Source: Gemmatimonadales bacterium
GTDB lineage: Bacteria; Gemmatimonadota; Gemmatimonadetes; Gemmatimonadales; GWC2-71-9
DNA: 38,725 bases
NCBI GenBank assembly: GCA_025928645.1
Contig: JAICJD010000012.1
Span: forward strand, 1-38,725
Direction of reading: 5' to 3'
Shown: positions 16,459-23,614 of the stretch, one piece after another
How positions within the stretch are numbered: position 1 is the stretch's first letter
Layout: every line of letters starts with the position of its first letter
The notes under the pieces: model-generated
The model's database searches: none
Told to the model about the DNA's origin: nothing
Seen by the model: the letters and a program-made list of their open reading frames with translations, nothing else
Program-made: the position numbers and the translations under genes

Positions 16459-17976
16459 CTACCGCTTGGCCGCCACCGTCAACGCCTCCTGCTCGCGGGC
16501 CAACTCTTCATCTGACATATAGTAGCGCTCGTCCACCGGCCGGACAGCCAGGTTGCAGAAGAGTCCGACCACGAGCAGCCCGACCAGGACGTACATGGTG
16601 ACGTTGTAGGCCTGCGCGGGCGGGATGCCCCGGTCGATCTGGTACTCGCGGATGTAGTTGACCAGGACCGGGCCCAGGATCCCGGCCGCCGACCAGGCCG
16701 TCAGGATCCGTCCGTGAATCGCCCCTACGAACTGGGTGCCGAAGATGTCCGCCAGGTAGGCCGGGATGGTGGAGAACCCGCCGCCATACATGCTGATGAT
16801 GATGCAGAACAGGATCGCGAACACCGCCACGTGCCCCGCGCGGCCGGCCTGGGGTGCGGAAGCGTAGAGCACGATGCCGAGCGCGAAGAAGACGAAATAG
16901 GTGGTCTTCCGCCCGATGTAGTCGGACAGCGTCGCCCAGCCGATGCGTCCCCCGATGTTGAACAGGCTGAGCAGCGCCGCGAATGCCGCGCCGATGGTGG
17001 CGAGCTGGGCCTTCTGCGCATCGGTGAGCTCGCGCAGCGGCACGCCGGCCATGTGGATGAGGCGGCCGCCGAACACTTCCTGGATCATGGGCGAGGCCAT
17101 CCCGATGACGCCGATTCCGGCGCTCACGTTCAGCCACAGCACGGCCCAGAGCAGCCAGAACTGCGGCGTCTTCGACGCCACGTCCACGTGAACGTGCCGG
17201 CCGGTGATCATCGGCCGGCGGAGCGCCGCGTGCTCGGTGGTGAGCGCGCGGTGGCGCGGCACGCCCAGGGCAGGCGACCAGCCCGGGGGCGGCACCCGGT
17301 AGCCGAACGCGCCCGCCATCATCGCCACGAAGTAGATGATCCCCATCGTGATGAATGTCTCCTTCACGCCCACCGAGGTCGGCGTCGCGAAGTGCTTCAT
17401 CAGGATGTCGGCGAGCGGCGCGCCGATCATGGCCCCGCCGCCGAAGCCCATGATCGCCATGCCGGTCGCCAGGCCGCGCCGGTCGGGGAACCATTTGATC
17501 AGGGTCGACACCGGCGAGATGTACCCGAGCCCGAGGCCGCACCCCCCGACAACCCCCGAGCCGAGCCAGAGTAGCCAGATCTGGTGGAGCTGCACGCCCA
17601 GCGCCGAAATCAGGAACCCGCCGCTCCAGCAGAACGCGGCGACGACGCCGGCCTTGCGCGGCCCGGCGTGCTCGAGCCAGCGCCCGAACATCGCGGCTGA
17701 CGAGCCGAGGACCACGAAGAAGAGGGTGAACATCCAGCCGAGGGTGCTGATCTTCCAGTCGCAGTCGGTGGCGACCAGGCTCTGGAAGAATCCCATGCTG
17801 GCCGGACAGGGAACGGACTTGGTGATGCCGATGGCGCGGCTGAGCGGCAGCCAGAACACGCTGAAGCCGTACGCCATCCCGATGGACAGATGGATGGCGA
17901 GCGCGGCCGGAGGAACCAGCCACCGGTTGAAGTCGGGTCCCGCGACGATCCGCTCCCTCGACAGTAGGCCCGCCAT
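16459..17976 (-). CDS. OFA-family (oxalate/formate antiporter-like) MFS transporter
   Basis: The protein has 505 residues with about twelve transmembrane helices. It shows the OFA-type start FNRWLVPPAALAIHLSIGMAYGFSVF, an A-loop motif variant GRWLEHAGPRKAGVV, GLGYISPVSTLIKWFPDRRGLATG (a family hallmark) and GGRIGWATLSDYIGRK in the second half. An insert with several Cys (about residues 55-75, KSVPCPASMGFF and VATDCDWK) lies between helices 1 and 2. The carried anion is not predictable; oxalate and formate are only the best studied family substrates. ATG at 17976 is favoured, with AGGAG seven bases upstream; a GTG precedes it by one codon. It is divergent from the sulfocyanin-like gene. Confidence 0.92.
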   Translation of the reverse strand: MAGLLSRERIVAGPDFNRWLVPPAALAIHLSIGMAYGFSVFWLPLSRAIGITKSVPCPASMGFFQSLVATDCDWKISTLGWMFTLFFVVLGSSAAMFGRWLEHAGPRKAGVVAAFCWSGGFLISALGVQLHQIWLLWLGSGVVGGCGLGLGYISPVSTLIKWFPDRRGLATGMAIMGFGGGAMIGAPLADILMKHFATPTSVGVKETFITMGIIYFVAMMAGAFGYRVPPPGWSPALGVPRHRALTTEHAALRRPMITGRHVHVDVASKTPQFWLLWAVLWLNVSAGIGVIGMASPMIQEVFGGRLIHMAGVPLRELTDAQKAQLATIGAAFAALLSLFNIGGRIGWATLSDYIGRKTTYFVFFALGIVLYASAPQAGRAGHVAVFAILFCIIISMYGGGFSTIPAYLADIFGTQFVGAIHGRILTAWSAAGILGPVLVNYIREYQIDRGIPPAQAYNVTMYVLVGLLVVGLFCNLAVRPVDERYYMSDEELAREQEALTVAAKR

Positions 17977-18050
17977 CACGTGTCTCCTGGGTTAAGTTCC
18001 GGCTGTCACGCAACGCAAGCTACGTCCGACGGGGAGAGGGGGCCAGAGCG

Positions 18051-18611
18051 ATGCCGCGACTGTGGAGGCCTCGCGCGATCCGTACTGCCGGACCGACGCT
18101 CGGTCTCGTGGTCGCGTCGGCGTTCGCCTCGGCGCAAAGCGGCCCCCCCGATTCGTCAGCCACCGCCAGCCCCGCGGCGGAGACACCGGCGTGGCTGGTA
18201 TCCGACTCCGGTGCCCGAAGCGTCTCGTTCAGTCTCGAGGTGACTCGCGGTCCCGAGGGGCCGGCCCTGATCAACGGCCGCCGCGAGGGCGGGCTTCAGA
18301 TCGTGGTGCCACTCGGCTGGACCGTGCAGTGGGACTGGCACAACGCCGATTCCGCCGCGCACAGCCTGGTGGTGATGGTGGAGCGCGAGAAGCTGCCGAC
18401 CGAAGGCGGTCATCCGGCTTTCACCAACGCGATGACCCGCATGGTGTCCGCGGGACTTCCGGCCGGCGGCCACGACCGCACGACGTTTACCGCCGAGGAG
18501 GCCGGGTGGTACTGGCTGCTCTGCGGCGTGCCGGGACATGCCATCGCGGGCGAATACATCGGCCTCCGTATCGACCCCGAGGCGAGGACCGCCTCCGTGA
18601 AGGCCAAGTAG
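18051..18611 (+). CDS. Sulfocyanin-like blue copper protein
   Basis: The protein has 186 residues. An N-terminal hydrophobic stretch ending near ASAQ (29) is a signal peptide or membrane anchor. The cupredoxin fold is shown by GWTVQWDWHNADSAAHSLVV and the C-terminal copper loop WLLCGVPGHAIAGEY. The expected type 1 copper ligands are His104, Cys158 and His163. The axial Met usually four or five residues later is absent; Glu168 stands there. CGVPGH is characteristic of sulfocyanin-type proteins, which carry single electrons outside the cell membrane. GGAGAGGGGG precedes the ATG. Which oxidase or dehydrogenase it serves is unknown; the PQQ enzyme and cydAB are in the window but not adjacent. Confidence 0.85.
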   Translation: MPRLWRPRAIRTAGPTLGLVVASAFASAQSGPPDSSATASPAAETPAWLVSDSGARSVSFSLEVTRGPEGPALINGRREGGLQIVVPLGWTVQWDWHNADSAAHSLVVMVEREKLPTEGGHPAFTNAMTRMVSAGLPAGGHDRTTFTAEEAGWYWLLCGVPGHAIAGEYIGLRIDPEARTASVKAK

Positions 18612-18622
18612 CCGCCGTTTCT

Positions 18623-19816
18623 TCAGCCTTTCTCCGCCAACAACCGCTCGATCTCCCGCGCGAACTCTTTCACCAGCCGCGCGTGCTGGGCTCCCATGGC
18701 AGGTCCGTAGAACCCCGCGTGAACCAGGCGCACCCGCCCGTCTCGTCCAACGAAGACGGTCGTGGGGAACGAGGTGAAGCCGTGGAGCTGTGGCAGGGTG
18801 GCCTGGGCGGCGTCCACATCGTTGATGCCGGCCAGCAGCAGCGGAAACGGGATGTGAAACTTGTCCCGGTATCGCCGGACCTGCCGCGCATCGACCGCCG
18901 AGTCGCCGGTGACCTCGTAGGCGAGCCCGACGATCTCGAGCCCGCGCGAATGGTACTTCCGATACAGGTCGACCAGCACGGGCGCCTGGTCGTGGCAGGT
19001 CGGGCACCAGCTTCCGAAGATGTCCACCAGAACAACCTTGCCCCGGAAGCGCGGATCCCGCGCCGTCACCATCCGGCCGTCGAGATCGGGGAAGGCGAAC
19101 CGGAATGGCGCGCTCGTGTCCGCGCCCGTGATCTCGGTGGGGCGCTTGAGATGCGGCGCGCCCGTGCTGCGCAGCGCGATCCACGGCGTCTCAGTGCGGA
19201 GGCCCGCGTGGAACACGCCGCGCAGCGTGTCGCCGTGGCAGGCGCCCGCGAGGAGGTAGACGAAGGACCCGTCGAAGTGGGCGAGGGTGAAGCTGTCCCC
19301 GGCCATGCGGCCGGCGAAATGCCCGTAGTCGCCCGTGTTCGAGATCATCGTGCCCTCGAGCCCCTGCGCGCCGTTGCGGAACTCGAAGACCCGCGGGCTC
19401 GAGCCGAAGTCGGAGAAGAACGTCGCGTCCCACCGGCCGACCAGCCACGCGGGCGCCGGGGTGACCGGCCACCGGCCGCGTCCGGCGCGGAACGGAATCA
19501 CTCTCGGGCCGCGGTTCCCCACGTTGCGGAAGGTTCCCGTCAGCGAGTCGCCCGCGAGGCGGGCCGTGATGGTCGCCGCGTAGTCGGCGATGCCGAGCGT
19601 CAGGCTGTCGCCATGGAGCTCGACGGTCGAGAGCGGCTCGCAGCGGGTGCCGTTGCACAGCCGGCCGGAGCGCCCGTGCGATCCCCGCGCGAGCTCGAGC
19701 GTGAACGGCAGCATGCCGCCCTCGAGATCCAGCACCGCGCGCCACGGCCCCTCCGGCGCCGGCGCGGCCGCGAGGCCGGCCAGGAGCACCAGCCATGGCC
19801 ATCCAGCCCTTCTCAC
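18623..19816 (-). CDS. TlpA/ResA-like thioredoxin with extra N-terminal domain
   Basis: The protein has 397 residues. A short hydrophobic N-terminus (WLVLLAGLAAAPA) exports or anchors it. Residues about 25-245 form a beta-rich domain with repeated GDS-T turns (HGDSLTLGIADY, AGDSLTGTFRN, AGDSFTLAHF, HGDTLRGVF) of unknown function. The C-terminal thioredoxin domain starts near 250, with WCPTC at 270-274 and a cis-proline segment SFPTTVF. Such proteins reduce disulfides or help cytochrome c maturation outside the cytoplasm. The GTG at 19816 overlaps the upstream stop as GTGA. It is the last gene of the thiO-sigma-anti-sigma operon and could answer oxidative or envelope stress. Confidence 0.86.
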   Translation of the reverse strand: MRRAGWPWLVLLAGLAAAPAPEGPWRAVLDLEGGMLPFTLELARGSHGRSGRLCNGTRCEPLSTVELHGDSLTLGIADYAATITARLAGDSLTGTFRNVGNRGPRVIPFRAGRGRWPVTPAPAWLVGRWDATFFSDFGSSPRVFEFRNGAQGLEGTMISNTGDYGHFAGRMAGDSFTLAHFDGSFVYLLAGACHGDTLRGVFHAGLRTETPWIALRSTGAPHLKRPTEITGADTSAPFRFAFPDLDGRMVTARDPRFRGKVVLVDIFGSWCPTCHDQAPVLVDLYRKYHSRGLEIVGLAYEVTGDSAVDARQVRRYRDKFHIPFPLLLAGINDVDAAQATLPQLHGFTSFPTTVFVGRDGRVRLVHAGFYGPAMGAQHARLVKEFAREIERLLAEKG

Positions 19817-20667
19817 GGCGCGAGCTCGCTCGCCCCCGCGCTGTCGGCGTGGTAGCGCTCGCCCGCGGTCACGGCGGCCGGGATGGTGTTGCCCTGCCAC
19901 GGCGCCGGGCAGGCGTAGGCGGAGCTGTAGGCGCAGAATGGATTGCGGGCCCGGTTGAAATCGAGACGGTACCGGCCGCGGGGCGCCGGCACGAGCGACA
20001 CGAAACGGCCGGCGGGGTAGGTGGTGCGCCCGTTGGTCCCGTCGCGAAAAAAGATCTCCAGCTCGGACTCTTCGCCCCCCGGCGAAGGCAGGCGGCGCAC
20101 CCGCAGGCGGGTTCGCGCGCCGCCCATCGAAACGATGACGCTGCCCGCCTCCGCGGCCTCGACCTCGATGCCGTCCACGCCGAGCAGGCGGACGGTGCCG
20201 CGGTGCTCCGGCGGCAGCAGTCTTCCGACGAACGCGAACCCCGGGGTGGCGGGATAGTACGCGGGCTGCTTCGCGGCGTGGCGCGGGCCGAAGACGGTGA
20301 GCACCTCGCGGCCGGCGGGCCCGTCTACCGTCAGGGTGTACCCGCGGAGCCGCACCGGCAGCCCACGTGGCATGAGACGGGAGACGCCGGGACCCTCGAG
20401 GCCGATGCCGCCGCTGCGCGGCGCCACGATGTGTGCGGGAACTCCGGCCAGCGGGATGTCGGCGTCGGCCGGGCCGAGCCGGACGCCTCGGCCGATCGGC
20501 TGTTGGGCGACGGTCGCGAGTGGGGAGGTGGGCGCCGCCGCGAGCCACCGCACGAAGTCGGCGCGCTCGCGTGCGATCTCGCCCTGCGCGCTGGCCCGAC
20601 CGGTCGCTGCCGCCAAGGCCAGCGACATGATGGCGGCGACGCGCATGGCGCGGGCGACTCGCCTCAC
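19813..20667 (-). CDS. Exported DUF1684 protein
   Basis: The protein is 284 residues from the GTG at 20667, which overlaps the anti-sigma stop as GTGA; an ATG at 20646 is a second choice. MRVAAIMSLALAAATGRASAQ is a clear signal peptide. The C-terminal part has the DUF1684 hallmark RYRLDFNRARNPFCAYS followed by YACPAPWQGN and IPAAVTAGERY. Upstream conserved pieces are RERADFVRWL, GFAFVGRLLPPEHR and the DGTNGRTTYPAGRFV region. The molecular function of DUF1684 is unknown. Being between an anti-sigma factor and a thioredoxin suggests it belongs to the regulated output of the sigma factor, which is inference. Confidence 0.88.
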   Translation of the reverse strand: MRRVARAMRVAAIMSLALAAATGRASAQGEIARERADFVRWLAAAPTSPLATVAQQPIGRGVRLGPADADIPLAGVPAHIVAPRSGGIGLEGPGVSRLMPRGLPVRLRGYTLTVDGPAGREVLTVFGPRHAAKQPAYYPATPGFAFVGRLLPPEHRGTVRLLGVDGIEVEAAEAGSVIVSMGGARTRLRVRRLPSPGGEESELEIFFRDGTNGRTTYPAGRFVSLVPAPRGRYRLDFNRARNPFCAYSSAYACPAPWQGNTIPAAVTAGERYHADSAGASELAP

Positions 20668-21476
20668 GAGCGCTCGAGCGTGCCGGTCAGGACGATCGGG
20701 GTCGTGGGCCTCGACGAGCCGGCTTCCGGCTCGACGGTCACGGCCGCGGCGGTGAGAACGCCCCCCTCGGGCACCGGGACCCGCTCGATGCTGGCGGTTC
20801 CGTCGGACGCCGGGCGGAACGTCACCGAAGGCACCGGCACGCCATCTCTGATGAACCACAGCTGATATGCCTTGCCTCCGGGAATCGGCTTGAGGCGGAA
20901 TCCGTGCACCACGGCCAAGTGACGGCCGCGGTTCCAGAACAGCTGGATGCCGGGCTCGGGGTCCCCGTGGGCGGTGAGCTGGAACATCTCGACGCCGGGC
21001 TCGAGCAGGGCGTCGAGCATCGCCTGACGGGCGCTGAGCTGCTGGCGGGTGCCGGCGAGCAGCGCCTCGCGCGCCCGAAGCTCGGACGCCATCGCGCCGA
21101 GCCGGCCGCGCGCGGAGATCAGACTCGCGCAGAGCCCGACCGCGAGGAGCAGGCTCGCGACGAGCGCGATCCAGGCCGCGCGTGAGGGACGCGCCTGGGC
21201 GACAGCCGAGCGGCCGGGCTCGGCCCCTGTCCCGTCGCGCTGCTGTTCCTGGCCTACCCGGGCCAGCACGCGCTCGCGCAGCGCGCCGTCCGGGGCGGCC
21301 TCCGTCCCACCCAGCGCGAGCAGCGCGGCGACTTCGCGGTACTCGGCCACCTCACGCCGCGCCTCGGGCGACGTGGTGAGGAACGCCTCGAACCGCCGCA
21401 CCTCGTCGGGCGGGAGGGCGCCGAGCGCGTATGCGGCGGCGAGGTCGCGCGGCGATTCCCGCTCGGGGCCCGTCAT
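20664..21476 (-). CDS. RskA-type membrane anti-sigma factor
   Basis: The protein has 270 residues. Residues 1-57 form the sigma-binding helical domain (RDLAAAYALGALPPDEVRRFEAFL is the RskA-type start), without a zinc His-Cys motif. A single transmembrane helix spans about 100-121, and a coiled-coil with several Arg/Gln (RGRLGAMASELRAREALL) runs to about 160. The external RskA-like C-terminal domain (about 165-268) includes GIQLFWNRG, LKPIPGGKAYQLWFIRDG and VPVPEGG. It should hold the sigma factor at the membrane until a signal, probably proteolysis, frees it. Its ATG overlaps the sigma stop (ATGA), so the pair is made together. Confidence 0.93.
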   Translation of the reverse strand: MTGPERESPRDLAAAYALGALPPDEVRRFEAFLTTSPEARREVAEYREVAALLALGGTEAAPDGALRERVLARVGQEQQRDGTGAEPGRSAVAQARPSRAAWIALVASLLLAVGLCASLISARGRLGAMASELRAREALLAGTRQQLSARQAMLDALLEPGVEMFQLTAHGDPEPGIQLFWNRGRHLAVVHGFRLKPIPGGKAYQLWFIRDGVPVPSVTFRPASDGTASIERVPVPEGGVLTAAAVTVEPEAGSSRPTTPIVLTGTLERS

Positions 21477-22093
21477 GTGCCACGCTCGAAGTAGAAGGGA
21501 CGGAGCGCCTCGCGCAGCTTCTCCATGCCGAGGCGCACCCGCGTCTTCACCGTGCCGAGTGGCTGCTGGAGCCGCTCGGCGATCTCCGACTGCGACAGGC
21601 CTTCGAAGTACGCCAGCTCGATGGCCTGCCGCTGCGATGGGCTGAGCCCGTCGAGCGCCCGGCGCACCTGCCGCCGTCGCTCGTCCTGATCGAGCGATGC
21701 CGCGGGATCGGCGAGCAGGTCTCCCATCGCGGGCGGCGCGTCCTGCCGGTCGGCCGCGGCCCCGGCCGCGCCGACCGCTCGCTCGCGCCGACTCCTCGCG
21801 CGAACGAGGTCGAGCGCCCGGCTCCGCGCGATCGTGGTGAGCCATCCCGCGACCGAGCCGCGGCCGGCCTCGAATCGCGGGGCGTCGCGCCACACCTGGG
21901 CAAAGGCGTCGACCACGACTTCTTCGGCATCCGCGCGCCCGCCCACTACCCGATACGCCACCGCGTAGAGCACGGCGCCGTACCGGTCGTACAGGAGTCC
22001 GAGCGCCCGTTCGTCTCCTCCGGCCGCCCGCGCGACCAGCGCGCCATCCGTGACGTCGGCCGAGGGTGAGAGGCGGACAGGCGACCGGTTCAC
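21473..22093 (-). CDS. ECF sigma factor (SigK-like)
   Basis: The protein has 206 residues, normal for an extracytoplasmic-function sigma factor. Region 2 (about 25-100) includes LYDRYGAVLYAVAYRVVG, DAEEVVVDAFAQVWRDAPRF and GSVAGWLTTIARSRALDLVR. Region 4 (about 140-195) includes LDGLSPSQRQAIELAYFEG and the helix-turn-helix LSQSEIAERLQQPLGTVKTRVR. The partner encoded next is of RskA type, so it is best placed in the SigK-like group. GTG at 22093 overlaps the thiO stop (GTGA). Release by the anti-sigma factor should redirect RNA polymerase to stress genes, possibly its own operon. Target promoters are not identified. Confidence 0.94.
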   Translation of the reverse strand: MNRSPVRLSPSADVTDGALVARAAGGDERALGLLYDRYGAVLYAVAYRVVGGRADAEEVVVDAFAQVWRDAPRFEAGRGSVAGWLTTIARSRALDLVRARSRRERAVGAAGAAADRQDAPPAMGDLLADPAASLDQDERRRQVRRALDGLSPSQRQAIELAYFEGLSQSEIAERLQQPLGTVKTRVRLGMEKLREALRPFYFERGT

Positions 22094-23196
22094 CACGACC
22101 AGAACCTCGCCGGCGAATAGGCGTCGATGTCCTCGACTGTCGGCTCGCCGGACAGGAGCTGGCGCACGATCACGCCGGTAATGCCGGCCAGCAGGATGCC
22201 GTTCCGGCCGTGACCCGTCGCGTACCACAGCCCAGGGAGCCGCGGCTCGGCGCCGATGATCGGACGGCCGTCGGGCGTGACCGGCCGAAGGCCGGCCCAA
22301 GTCCGCTTCACGGCCCCGGTACTGAACGAGGGGCATAGCGCCGTGGCGGCGTCGAAGATCCGCGCCAAGCCCGCGGAAGTGGTTTCCGGGCGGTAGCCCA
22401 CGTATTCCATGGTCGAGCCAAGGATCGCCTCGTCGCCGCGGGCCATGAGGTAGCAGCCGTGGCCGTACACGATGGCGCGGCGAGCACCCGCCGGCCAGGG
22501 AAGCGCAACCATCTGCCCGCGGACGGGCGCCACGGCCACCGGGCGGGGGACCCCCTCGACCGAGCCGGACCAGGCCCCCGCCGCGAGGAGTACGTCCGCC
22601 GCGTTGTAGCGGTTCCGCTGCCCGACGACGCCGGCGACCCGGTCGCCGCGCTGCACGACGCCCAGCGCGGCATCCTCGTGCACCGTCGCCCCGAGCCGTG
22701 TCGCGTCGGCCAGCAGGGCGGCTACCAGCTTCTCGGGCTCGAGCGCGCCTTCGCGGGCCGCCCAAAGCGCGCCTGCCGTGGGCCCGAGCCACGGCCAACG
22801 GACCCGCACTTCGTCCGCGTCGAGCCAGTCGCTCAGGAAGCTGTGCTGCCGCTGCCACGCGCACCGGGCCCGAAGCTCGGCGGCCTCCGCCTCGTTGGCC
22901 GCCATGTGCGCGATGCCTTCCCGCCAGAGGCCGATCTCGAGCCCCGTGGTTTCCCGCAGCGCCGGCGCCAGCGAAGAATAGAGCTCGCGTCCCGCGAGCC
23001 CCAGTTCGAGCATCGGATCGTCGGGCTCCGCCTCGATCTGAGGCGCCAGCATACCCGCGGCGGCACGCCAGGCCTGGCCCCGCTCGCCTCCCGGCTCCAG
23101 CACGAGAACGCGCCGCCCGGCCAGGGCGAGCTCCCGCGCCGACGCGGCTCCGATCGGCCCGCCGCCCACGACGATAACATCGTAGCTCGCAGCCAC
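22090..23196 (-). CDS. thiO: Glycine oxidase-like FAD enzyme
   Basis: The protein has 368 residues. The FAD-binding start YDVIVVGGGPIGAASARELALAG is followed by an RGQAWRAAAGMLAPQ region, characteristic of ThiO, which places the flavin. The C-terminal half carries RPVTPDGRPIIGAEP and ATGHGRNGILLAGITG, the second FAD-contact region of D-amino-acid-oxidase-like proteins. ThiO oxidises glycine to the imine used in thiazole synthesis for thiamin, releasing hydrogen peroxide. No other thiamin genes are in the window, so a broader amine oxidase is possible. The GTG start has only a weak ribosome binding site. It leads the sigma-factor operon, a notable position. Confidence 0.85.
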   Translation of the reverse strand: MAASYDVIVVGGGPIGAASARELALAGRRVLVLEPGGERGQAWRAAAGMLAPQIEAEPDDPMLELGLAGRELYSSLAPALRETTGLEIGLWREGIAHMAANEAEAAELRARCAWQRQHSFLSDWLDADEVRVRWPWLGPTAGALWAAREGALEPEKLVAALLADATRLGATVHEDAALGVVQRGDRVAGVVGQRNRYNAADVLLAAGAWSGSVEGVPRPVAVAPVRGQMVALPWPAGARRAIVYGHGCYLMARGDEAILGSTMEYVGYRPETTSAGLARIFDAATALCPSFSTGAVKRTWAGLRPVTPDGRPIIGAEPRLPGLWYATGHGRNGILLAGITGVIVRQLLSGEPTVEDIDAYSPARFWSW

Positions 23197-23269
23197 TTAT
23201 ATTTCCCGCGAAACTTTTTGAAACGTCGGGTCGTAGGACGCGCTGACCCGCTTCCAGAGGGAAAGTACC

Positions 23270-23485
23270 ATGCTCCGTAACCTGCTTGGGTTCGCGATCT
23301 TCGCCATCATCGCGGTGTTCCTGCTCAAAGTCTTCCTGGGCTTGTTCGGGCTCCTGATCGGGTTGCTCGTCACGGTGGCGTGGTTCGCGCTCATCGGCTT
23401 CCTGATCTACCTCGTGCTCAAGGTGATCGCTCCGGACGCAGCGGCAAGAGTGCGGGAGATGATTTCGGGCCGGCCGACGATCTAG
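23270..23485 (+). CDS. Small membrane protein with two helices
   Basis: The protein has 71 residues. Two hydrophobic stretches, LLGFAIFAIIAVFLLKVFLG (about 5-24) and LLIGLLVTVAWFALIGFLIYLVL (about 28-50), are followed by a charged tail KVIAPDAAARVREMISGRP. I recognise no named family. AGGGAAAG lies about five bases before the ATG. It diverges from thiO with 73 bases between start codons, so control regions may be shared with the sigma-factor operon. Composition and spacing support it as a real gene, but its role is unknown. Confidence 0.7.
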   Translation: MLRNLLGFAIFAIIAVFLLKVFLGLFGLLIGLLVTVAWFALIGFLIYLVLKVIAPDAAARVREMISGRPTI

Positions 23486-23525
23486 ACGATCTGGACGAGA
23501 CGAAGGCGATCCGAAAGGGCGACCG

Positions 23526-23581
23526 GGACGGAGAGTGGGCCGACAGGGGTTCAATCGAGATCCCTAATTCGCTCTCCGTCC
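23526..23581. terminator. Bidirectional hairpin between two convergent genes
   Basis: The arms 23526-23535 (GGACGGAGAG) and 23572-23581 are exact reverse complements with a 36-base loop that contains a small inner stem AGGG/CCCT. It lies between the small membrane-protein gene and the 3' end of the minus-strand DHS-like gene. TTCCCCTTCTCT follows on the plus strand. The position fits a shared terminator, although the loop is long. Confidence 0.45.
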
Positions 23582-23614
23582 TTCCCCTTCTCTCCACCGT
23601 AGCTGTCCTTCCCG

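Noticed and set aside
16459-18611. Oxalate-catabolism island
   Set aside because: No formyl-CoA transferase or oxalyl-CoA decarboxylase is present; the transporter family alone does not show oxalate use.
23197-23269. TPP riboswitch ahead of thiO
   Set aside because: Only 73 bases separate the divergent starts, and no CTGAGA or ACCTGAT-like core is seen.
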